From positions 1 to 40,189 of the forward strand of contig JABFSE010000024.1 in assembly GCA_013140765.1 (NCBI GenBank): a DNA stretch of 40,189 bases. The letters run 5' to 3'. Positions 33,867 through 40,189 of the stretch are shown one piece after another; positions within the stretch are counted from its first letter, which is position 1; each line of letters opens with the position of its first letter. The position numbers were made by a program, and so were the translations under genes. The notes under the pieces were generated by a model. The model did no database searches and had not been told where the DNA came from. It saw only the letters and a program-made list of their open reading frames with translations. Source of the DNA: Sulfuriferula sp. (lineage in GTDB: Bacteria; Pseudomonadota; Gammaproteobacteria; Burkholderiales; Sulfuriferulaceae).

Positions 33867-35498
33867 TTAGTCGATAGGTTGTATATTTTGCACGCTGGCA
33901 TCGAGTTGAGCGATGGCGGCTTGCGTGTAGGGATGTGCATTGATGCTGGCTTCGGCCTGTATTTGGCGTTCGGCGCGTGCATCGTTTTTTTGTTGTATTG
34001 GGGTGTTGGCAACTGCCGCCGTGGCGACGCTGATGTCTAGGCGTATAGGGCGGTTGAAGTAGTTGTTGAGTGAGTCATTTAGTTTGTCTTGGTAGCTTTT
34101 AGCGATGAGGTGCTTGTGTTCAGCAGAAACACAAAGCCGCATGGTATTTTGTTCAAACGATATAAATTCACATTGCACAGCTAACATGCGCCCTAAGCCG
34201 CCCAGTGTGAGCTGGTTGATTAAACTGCTCCAATTGCCGTCAAATTCACCTGTGTTTGTTGGTATAGGTACAGGCGTGCTAGTTGGTGCAGTTACGGCAG
34301 ACGTAGCGGCTGGCTGGCTGGCTGGGATAGCGGGTGTTGGAGTAACAGGTGCGGGAATAGTCGGCACAGGAATAATCGGTGCAGCGCGAGCTGATGTAGC
34401 GGGTATGGCTGTGGCTTGCGGGTAAAACGCGAGCATTCGTAATAAGGTCATGCTAAAGCCTGCGAATTCGTCAGGAGCTAAGGCTAAGTCACGTCGCCCA
34501 TGCAGGCTAATTTGATAATAGAGCTGGACGATTTGCGGGTCTAGCTGTTGCGCTAAGGCCATGAGTGCGTCACGATTTGGGGTGTCAGTGCTGAGTGCGT
34601 CAGGTACGATTTGTACTAATGCAATGTGCTGTAACAGCGCGGCTAAATCTTGTAATGCGGCATCGAAAGCGATACTGCGGGTTGCCATGTCGTCGGCTAG
34701 GCTGAGCAGGGCTTTGCCATCTTGGTTGATGAGCGCGTGCAGGATGTCGAATAAATAACGCTGGTCTATCGTACCGAGCATGGATTGCACGGTTTCTGCC
34801 AATACGACACCGCTACCATATGCGATAGCCTGGTCTAATAAAGACAGCGCATCACGCATACTGCCTTGGGCGGCGCGGGCGATAAGCGGTAGCGCGGCGG
34901 GCTCAAATTCTATGGCTTCGGCGGTGAGTACCTTGGTCAGATGCTCGCGTACCAGCTCGGGCGACATTTGTTTGAGGTTAAATTGCAGACAGCGCGATAA
35001 AACGGTGATGGGGATTTTTTGCGGGTCGGTGGTCGCTAAAATAAATTTGACGTGCTCGGGCGGCTCTTCCAGCGTTTTAAGCATGGAATTAAAAGCCGCT
35101 TTGGATAACATGTGTACTTCGTCGATAATATACACTTTGTAACGCCCGACGGACGGCGCATACTGGGCGTTGTCCAGCACTTCGCGCATATTGTCTATGC
35201 CTGTATTCGATGCTGCGTCCAGCTCTAGTAAATCAACGAATCGCCCCGCGTCGATTTGGGTGCAAGCCGAACACACGCCGCAGGGCGTAGCGGTAATGCC
35301 TGTTTCGCAATTAAGTGCTTTGGCTAAAATGCGGGCAACCGTGGTTTTGCCTACACCACGCGTGCCTGTGAATAAATAGGCGTGGTGTAAACGGTTTTGC
35401 GTCAGCGCATTGCTCAACGCACGCACGACGTGCGCTTGTCCTGCAAGCTCTGCAAAAGTTCGGGGGCGCCATTTACGCGCTAATACTTGATATGCCAT
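33867..35498 (-). CDS. dnaX: DNA polymerase III subunits gamma/tau
   Basis: 543 aa, AAA+ clamp-loader ATPase. The P-loop GTRGVGKTT lies at 45-53, zinc cysteines at 64, 73, 76 and 79, and the Walker B/DExx box at VYIIDEVHML, followed by [20 protein letters not shown] and the arginine finger SRC. A Pro/Ala/Thr-rich linker (about residues 365-415) precedes a C-terminal tau-like domain that is shorter than in E. coli (643 aa). I see no AAAAAAG slippery site at the expected position for making gamma. It diverges from rpsU. Confidence 0.96.
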   Translation of the reverse strand: MAYQVLARKWRPRTFAELAGQAHVVRALSNALTQNRLHHAYLFTGTRGVGKTTVARILAKALNCETGITATPCGVCSACTQIDAGRFVDLLELDAASNTGIDNMREVLDNAQYAPSVGRYKVYIIDEVHMLSKAAFNSMLKTLEEPPEHVKFILATTDPQKIPITVLSRCLQFNLKQMSPELVREHLTKVLTAEAIEFEPAALPLIARAAQGSMRDALSLLDQAIAYGSGVVLAETVQSMLGTIDQRYLFDILHALINQDGKALLSLADDMATRSIAFDAALQDLAALLQHIALVQIVPDALSTDTPNRDALMALAQQLDPQIVQLYYQISLHGRRDLALAPDEFAGFSMTLLRMLAFYPQATAIPATSARAAPIIPVPTIPAPVTPTPAIPASQPAATSAVTAPTSTPVPIPTNTGEFDGNWSSLINQLTLGGLGRMLAVQCEFISFEQNTMRLCVSAEHKHLIAKSYQDKLNDSLNNYFNRPIRLDISVATAAVANTPIQQKNDARAERQIQAEASINAHPYTQAAIAQLDASVQNIQPID

Positions 35499-35572
35499 GA
35501 CGCGTATTTTAGCAGAAGCCGTTACGGAATAAACCAGTAAATGTGACTTAGCGTAGGCTAGATTGTTTTGTA

Positions 35573-35601
35573 TTGGTAAAAAGTCAAATTAGGGTTATAA
35601 T
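35573..35601 (+). promoter_or_regulatory. Promoter of the rpsU macromolecular-synthesis operon
   Basis: TTGGTA (35573-35578), 17 bp, TATAAT (35596-35601), followed by a 35-bp leader and TTGGAG before rpsU. A good sigma-70 match, in the dnaX/rpsU divergent gap. Confidence 0.7.
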
Positions 35602-35636
35602 CTTTGTTTTTATGCCCCCTTTTGGAGTTTAGTTAC

Positions 35637-35849
35637 ATGCCTAGTGTTCGTGTTAAAGAAAATGAGCCGTTTGAAGTTGCGATGCGTCGTTTTAAGCGTA
35701 CTGTTGAAAAAACAGGTTTGTTGACCGAGTTACGTGCTCGTGAGTTTTACGAAAAACCGACTGCAGAGCGTAAGCGCAAATTGGCTGCTGCGGTTAAGCG
35801 TCACTTCAAACGCATCCGTAGTCAAACATTGCCACCAAAAATGTACTAA
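35637..35849 (+). CDS. rpsU: 30S ribosomal protein S21
   Basis: 70 aa from ATG 35637. The basic sequence [20 protein letters not shown] is diagnostic of S21, and the C-terminus is rich in Arg and Lys. S21 helps translation initiation and is the first gene of the rpsU-dnaG-rpoD macromolecular-synthesis operon, here with yqeY inserted. The frame extends upstream to a TTG at 35604, but GGAG and the family start fix the ATG. Confidence 0.97.
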   Translation: MPSVRVKENEPFEVAMRRFKRTVEKTGLLTELRAREFYEKPTAERKRKLAAAVKRHFKRIRSQTLPPKMY

Positions 35850-35858
35850 GTATCTACT

Positions 35859-36305
35859 ATGAGCTTGAAAGCAGTCATTACCGAAGATATGAAGTCAGCC
35901 ATGCGTGCCAAAGAAACGGCGCGTTTGGGTGCGATACGCTTGTTGCTTGCCGCAATCAAGCAAATTGAGGTAGATGAACGTATAGAGCTGGATGATGCGC
36001 AAATTATCGCCATCATCGACAAAATGTTGAAGCAACGCCGTGACTCTATTTCACAATATGAAGCGGCGGGTCGGCAAGAATTAGCCGATATTGAACATTT
36101 TGAAATGGGTGTGTTGCAAACTTATATGCCAGAAGCGGCAAGTGATGCTGAGGTTGATAGCGTTATTGCGGCGGCAGTTGCTCAAACGGGTGCTGCAGGC
36201 ATTAAAGATATGGGTAAAGTCATGGCGGCTGTGAAGCCTGTGTTGGCTGGACGCGCTGATATGGCGCAAGTTTCGACTCGTATCAAGGCGCAGTTAGCCA
36301 TTTAA
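35859..36305 (+). CDS. yqeY: GatB/YqeY domain protein
   Basis: 148 aa, the usual length. The C-terminal helical bundle resembles the tail domain of GatB, suggesting tRNA binding or a role near aminoacyl-tRNA. Typical features are SAMRAKETARLGAIRLLLAAIKQ, EVDERIELDD, MLKQRRDSISQYEAAGRQELA and IKDMGKVMAAVKP. The function is not established. It lies between rpsU and dnaG, as in many betaproteobacteria. Confidence 0.92.
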   Translation: MSLKAVITEDMKSAMRAKETARLGAIRLLLAAIKQIEVDERIELDDAQIIAIIDKMLKQRRDSISQYEAAGRQELADIEHFEMGVLQTYMPEAASDAEVDSVIAAAVAQTGAAGIKDMGKVMAAVKPVLAGRADMAQVSTRIKAQLAI

Positions 36306-36359
36306 TCTTCATTGTGTGCGTTTTACGCGCATAGTCTTACTCCATTTTAAGGACGCGTC

Positions 36360-38066
36360 ATGATTCCGCAGGATTTTATTCAATCCCTGTTAAATCGTGT
36401 GGACATCGTTGATGTCATAGATAGGCGTGTACCATTAAAAAAAGCAGGCGCAAACTATCAAGCCTGTTGTCCATTTCATAACGAAAAATCCCCTTCTTTT
36501 ACCGTTTCGCAAACTAAACAGTTTTATCACTGCTTTGGTTGTGGTGCGCATGGTACGGCAATCGGTTTCATGATGGAATATGCAGGCTTAAATTATGTCG
36601 ATGCAATTAAAGCATTGGCTGACCAAGTCGGTATGCAAGTGCCTGAATCTGCGGCAGTTAATCCTGTTCGTGCGCAACAAGCCGCCAGCCTGCTAGAGGT
36701 AATGCAAGCCGCTGAACAATATTACCGCCAGCAGTTGAAAATAGCCCCTGATGCCGTCGCGTATCTGAAAAAACGAGGTCTAACAGGCGAAATCGCCGCA
36801 CGTTTTGGCTTGGGCTATGCGCCTGATGGCTGGCAAAATTTGCAAGCGGTGTTTACTAATTATGCCGATGCCAGTTTGCATGAAGCGGGCTTGGTGGTAG
36901 TGAATGATGCGGGACAGCGTTATGACCGTTTTCGTGAGCGTATTATGTTCCCGATTATCAACCAAAAGGGCGATGTAATCGGGTTTGGTGGGCGTATTTT
37001 AGATAAAGGTGAGCCTAAGTATTTGAATTCACCTGAAACGCCACTGTTCCAAAAAGGCAGTGAATTATACGGCTTGTTTCAGGCGCGACGGGCGATACGC
37101 GATGCGGGCAAGGTGATTGTTGTCGAAGGTTACATGGATGTCGTGGCGTTGGCACAGCATGGCGTGGGCTATGCGGTGGCAACATTGGGGACGGCAACGA
37201 CGGCGATACATATACAGAAACTATTGCGCCATACTGAGGTATTGGTGTTTTGTTTTGATGGCGACGCGGCTGGGCAGCGTGCGGCTTGGCGGGCTTTGGA
37301 ACATAGTTTGCCGATGTTGACTGACAGCAGTCGTTTTGGATTTTTGTTTTTGCCTGATGGGCATGATCCCGATAGTTATATTCGGGAATTTAGTCAGGCA
37401 GGTTTTGAACAATTATTGACGCAGGCGGTGATGCCGTTATCGGCTTATTTATTCAAGCAAATCGCGCAACAGCATGATTTGACGACCGATGAGGGCAGGA
37501 GCGCGTTTTTGAAAGCGTTGCAACCCTTGATTGCACAAGTGCAAGCGCCTAATCTGGCGTTGATGATGCGTAAACGTGCGGCTGAATTGGCGCAAATTGA
37601 TATGGCTGATTTGGCGACCATCTGGCAAATTAAATCATATCGTAAAGCCAGTATAGGTACTGCCCGCGCACCCCGCCCCGCACCTATGTCGGTGAGTCGA
37701 CAATTACTGCGTATCGGTTTGTTTCAGCCTGCTTTGCTGTTGCAATTGCCCGCTGAATTGTTGAATTTGGCTGATGCGGCAACGCAAACTTTACGTGCAC
37801 TGGTTGAAATTATGCACCATCACCCCCAACTATCGACTACTTCGCTGATGGAGCAGGCTAAGCATTTACCGCAGGCTGATATGCTCAAGCAGTGTGCGGC
37901 AGAAATGATGGATTGGGCGGCAGATGTTGATGTTATGCCTGATTTTGACAATGCGCTTGCACAGTTGCAGGCAAGTTATCGGCAACAACGCTTACAAGTA
38001 TTGGCACAAAAATCGCTTCGTGATTTAACCGTGGCAGAAAAACAGGAATTGTTGCAATTGCGTTAA
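36360..38066 (+). CDS. dnaG: DNA primase
   Basis: 568 aa, preceded by AAGGA. The N-terminal zinc domain uses Cys37, His40, Cys58 and Cys61 (CPFHNEKSPSFTVSQTKQFY). The catalytic core has FRERIMFPI, GFGGRILD and YLNSPETPLFQKG, and the Toprim acidic residues are in VVEGYMDVVAL and FDGDAAGQRAA. The C-terminal helicase-binding domain is present. It makes RNA primers for replication. Confidence 0.97.
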   Translation: MIPQDFIQSLLNRVDIVDVIDRRVPLKKAGANYQACCPFHNEKSPSFTVSQTKQFYHCFGCGAHGTAIGFMMEYAGLNYVDAIKALADQVGMQVPESAAVNPVRAQQAASLLEVMQAAEQYYRQQLKIAPDAVAYLKKRGLTGEIAARFGLGYAPDGWQNLQAVFTNYADASLHEAGLVVVNDAGQRYDRFRERIMFPIINQKGDVIGFGGRILDKGEPKYLNSPETPLFQKGSELYGLFQARRAIRDAGKVIVVEGYMDVVALAQHGVGYAVATLGTATTAIHIQKLLRHTEVLVFCFDGDAAGQRAAWRALEHSLPMLTDSSRFGFLFLPDGHDPDSYIREFSQAGFEQLLTQAVMPLSAYLFKQIAQQHDLTTDEGRSAFLKALQPLIAQVQAPNLALMMRKRAAELAQIDMADLATIWQIKSYRKASIGTARAPRPAPMSVSRQLLRIGLFQPALLLQLPAELLNLADAATQTLRALVEIMHHHPQLSTTSLMEQAKHLPQADMLKQCAAEMMDWAADVDVMPDFDNALAQLQASYRQQRLQVLAQKSLRDLTVAEKQELLQLR

Positions 38067-38105
38067 ATCCTTGCTCATTGAGTGGGAAATTGATGCAAAT
38101 TCGTT

Positions 38106-38131
38106 AATAACAGTCGTTGGGCTGTTATAAT
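38106..38131 (+). promoter_or_regulatory. Internal promoter before rpoD, with overlapping inverted repeat
   Basis: A perfect TATAAT at 38126-38131 has no convincing -35. A 7-bp inverted repeat, ATAACAG (38107-38113) and CTGTTAT (38122-38128), covers the spacer and the -10 start. An internal rpoD promoter in the dnaG-rpoD gap is usual. Operator function of the repeat is a guess. Confidence 0.45.
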
Positions 38132-38190
38132 TACCCTTTTAATTAAACAGGTCTTGAGGCTTGTTTAGTAGCAATAATGGATATTCTAAA

Positions 38191-40095
38191 ATGGCGATAG
38201 AGCAAGAAAAAAGTGAAGTTAAACAAACTGACGCAGAGATTCGCCGTTCACGCCTTAAAACGCTGATTATATTAGGTAAAGAGCGTGGTTATCTGACATA
38301 TGCAGAAATCAACGATCATCTGCCTGATGATATGCTGGACGCTGAGCAGATAGAAGGCGTCGTTGGCATGATTAACGACATGGGGATACAAGTCTATGAC
38401 GAAGCCCCTGACGCTGAAGCCTTGCTCATGTCCGATGCCGCGCCTGCGGTGACTGATGAAGACGCGGTGGCGGAGGCCGAAGCTGCACTTTCTACAGTCG
38501 ATTCAGAGTTCGGTCGCACCACCGACCCTGTGCGTATGTATATGCGCGAAATGGGTACGGTAGAATTACTTACGCGTGAGGGCGAAATCGTTATCGCCAA
38601 GCGCATAGAAGAAGGTTTGCGCAACATGGTGCAAGCGATTTCTGCGTGCCCTGTGACGATAGATCAAATTTTATCTTTGGTAGATAAAGTCGAGCGTGAT
38701 GAAATTAAAATAGATGATTTTGTCGATGGTATTGTTGCCACAGAAGCAGAATTAGAAGCCGCCGCATTGCTCGCCGCCAGCCAGCCTGTTGAAGATGAAA
38801 ATGCTGAGTTAGACATAGAAGAAGTGGACGACGAAGAGGAGGACGACGGCAGTGCAATGGCCGCCGCCAATCTGGCACAACTAAAAGCGGATGCGATGGA
38901 GCGTTTTGAGCTGTTGCGCAAGCATGTCAAACGTATGCAGACGGTACAAAAAAAATACGGCTACGGCAGTAAGCAATATGTAGAGTTGCAGACGGAAGTT
39001 TCTAATGTGTTGTTGGAAATACGATTTTCTGCCAAGCAAGTTGAGTCGCTATGTAACTTGATTCGCGAAATGGTAGAAACGGTACGCACCCAAGAACGTG
39101 AAATCATGGACGTGGTGGTGCGTCGTTCAGGTATGCCACGCGATCATTTTATTAAAGTGTTCCCAGGGCAAGAAACCAATCTGGAATGGCTGGGTGAACA
39201 AATTGCGAGCAAAAAACCTTACGTCGAGCATCTGATACGCCACCAATATACGATATTGGAGCGTCAAAACAATTTGATTTCTTTGCAAGATAAAATCGGC
39301 ATACCTATTCAAGATTTGAAAGAAATCAATCGCCAGATGACAGCGGGCGAAAAACGCACGCTCATGGCTAAACGCGAAATGATAGAAGCTAACTTGCGTT
39401 TAGTTATTTCTATTGCCAAAAAATATACCAATCGTGGCTTGCAGTTCTTGGATTTGATACAAGAAGGCAATATCGGTTTGATGAAAGCAGTAGATAAATT
39501 TGAGTACCGTCGTGGTTACAAATTCTCGACTTACGCAACTTGGTGGATACGTCAGGCGATTACACGTTCTATTGCCGACCAGGCGCGCACCATACGTATT
39601 CCTGTGCATATGATAGAAACGATTAACAAAATGAACCGTATTGCGCGGCAAATTTTGCAAGAAACAGGGCAAGAGCCAGATCCGTCAGTGTTGGCAGAAA
39701 AAATGGAAATGCCTGAGGAAAAAATCCGTAAAATCCTCAAAATATCCAAAGAGCCGATTTCTATGGAAACGCCAATTGGTGATGATGAAGATTCACATTT
39801 GGGTGATTTTATCGAGGATACTTCTACGCTTGCGCCTATGGATGCGGCGATTTACGACAGTTTGCAAGATGTGACCAAAGAGATATTGGATGGCTTGACG
39901 CCACGCGAGGCAAAAGTATTGCGTATGCGTTTTGGTATCGAGATGAATACCGATCACACGCTAGAGGAAGTGGGTAAACAATTTGACGTGACGCGTGAGC
40001 GCATACGTCAAATCGAAGCCAAAGCCTTGCGTAAATTGCGTCATCCGTCACGTTCTGACCGTCTCAAGAGCTTTATTGATAACGGTACGCAATAA
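38191..40095 (+). CDS. rpoD: Primary sigma factor RpoD (sigma-70)
   Basis: 634 aa from ATG 38191. An in-frame TTG at 38161 would add ten residues not seen in the family. Region 1.1 starts at [26 protein letters not shown]. Then [21 protein letters not shown] (region 1.2), an acidic non-conserved insert (rich in Glu and Asp near residue 205), and regions 2-4, with [20 protein letters not shown] (2.3-2.4) and [24 protein letters not shown] (4.2). It is the housekeeping sigma factor. A tRNA gene follows. Confidence 0.97.
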   Translation: MAIEQEKSEVKQTDAEIRRSRLKTLIILGKERGYLTYAEINDHLPDDMLDAEQIEGVVGMINDMGIQVYDEAPDAEALLMSDAAPAVTDEDAVAEAEAALSTVDSEFGRTTDPVRMYMREMGTVELLTREGEIVIAKRIEEGLRNMVQAISACPVTIDQILSLVDKVERDEIKIDDFVDGIVATEAELEAAALLAASQPVEDENAELDIEEVDDEEEDDGSAMAAANLAQLKADAMERFELLRKHVKRMQTVQKKYGYGSKQYVELQTEVSNVLLEIRFSAKQVESLCNLIREMVETVRTQEREIMDVVVRRSGMPRDHFIKVFPGQETNLEWLGEQIASKKPYVEHLIRHQYTILERQNNLISLQDKIGIPIQDLKEINRQMTAGEKRTLMAKREMIEANLRLVISIAKKYTNRGLQFLDLIQEGNIGLMKAVDKFEYRRGYKFSTYATWWIRQAITRSIADQARTIRIPVHMIETINKMNRIARQILQETGQEPDPSVLAEKMEMPEEKIRKILKISKEPISMETPIGDDEDSHLGDFIEDTSTLAPMDAAIYDSLQDVTKEILDGLTPREAKVLRMRFGIEMNTDHTLEEVGKQFDVTRERIRQIEAKALRKLRHPSRSDRLKSFIDNGTQ

Positions 40096-40100
40096 GTCAC

Positions 40101-40129
40101 TGGCAAAACGAGCATAAAGCCGTTATAAT
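40101..40129 (+). promoter_or_regulatory. Candidate tRNA promoter
   Basis: TGGCAA (40101-40106), 17 bp, TATAAT (40124-40129), then 11 bp to the tRNA 5' end. Transcription would begin only a few bases before the mature end. Confidence 0.5.
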
Positions 40130-40140
40130 CTTGCCTCTTC

Positions 40141-40189
40141 GGGTCTGTAGCTCAGTTGGTTAGAGCAGAGGACTCATAATCCTTTGGTC
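40141..40189 (+). tRNA. tRNA with CAT anticodon (Met or Ile2), cut by window end
   Basis: The 5' acceptor GGGTCTG, T8-A9, D-arm GCTC/GAGC around AGTTGGTTA, and the anticodon arm GAGGA/TCCTT (one G-T pair) enclosing CTCATAA are all in register. The anticodon is CAT. The T-arm and 3' acceptor lie beyond the window, so elongator Met and lysidine-modified Ile2 cannot be separated with confidence. It follows rpoD, as in many betaproteobacteria. Confidence 0.9.

Noticed and set aside
33980-34000. A run of seven A on the dnaX coding strand (A AAA AAC) as a programmed frameshift site
   Set aside because: It falls about 20 codons before the end of the gene, far past where gamma would terminate, and the shifted frame does not stop promptly. 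Not evidence for a gamma product.
38161-38190. Longer RpoD beginning at TTG 38161
   Set aside because: The extra ten residues are not typical of the family, and ATG 38191 gives the standard start.

Overview
The window looks like a chromosomal segment of a betaproteobacterium of moderate GC content. The rpsU-yqeY-dnaG-rpoD-tRNA order, the recR-ybaB-dnaX block, the betaproteobacterial style of the L32 sequence, and a type IV pilus minor pilin/PilY1 cluster all point that way. I cannot name a genus from sequence alone. Nearly all of it is housekeeping DNA. The accessory material is an IS110-family transposase tail, a vapBC toxin-antitoxin pair, a restriction-modification pair and a family of dispersed palindromic repeats. 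No gene-free stretch exceeds 300 bases.

Layout. (1) 1-1450: the 3' end of an IS110-family transposase, a short AT-rich gap, then thiO (glycine oxidase). (2) 1452-5358, minus strand: pycA, pycB and yceF/maf, a two-subunit pyruvate carboxylase placed between yceF and yceD. (3) 5414-11432: the yceD-rpmF-plsX-fabH-fabD-fabG-acpP-fabF block for ribosomal protein L32 and fatty-acid synthesis, closed by a strong terminator. (4) 11512-18606: pabB-pabC-mltG-tmk-holB-pilZ-tatD-EI24-yceB-like, tightly packed, with most junctions overlapping or separated by a few bases. (5) 18842-25958: pilE-fimT-pilV-pilW-pilX-pilY1, the minor pilins and the tip adhesin that prime type IV pilus assembly. (6) 25959-27125: vapBC, bracketed by palindromic repeats. 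(7) 27126-30687: tsaD, diverging from phoB-phoR (with a three-unit Pho box), and a HIT protein whose gene overlaps the phoR tail. (8) 30726-32868: a type II restriction endonuclease and its DNA methyltransferase, AT-rich, inserted downstream of recR. (9) 32909-35498: recR, ybaB, dnaX on the minus strand. (10) 35637-40189: rpsU, yqeY, dnaG, rpoD and the start of a CAU-anticodon tRNA.

The most unusual signal is a family of inverted repeats with the core GGGTCAGTTCTAAC. It occurs only between genes, in at least six forward and three reverse half-copies. The forward half is always on the left, and the inner sequences vary. One copy is a perfect 29-bp hairpin. Copies lie at both convergent thiO/yceF and vapC/tsaD junctions (each also carrying an identical 18-mer), in front of the pilin operon, and on both sides of vapBC. 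No transposase for it is in the window, so it may be a non-autonomous REP/MITE-like element mobilised in trans. Nothing here is clearly a new defence or biosynthetic system. The repeat family, the vapBC cassette it encloses, and the restriction endonuclease whose specificity I cannot assign are the leads worth following.
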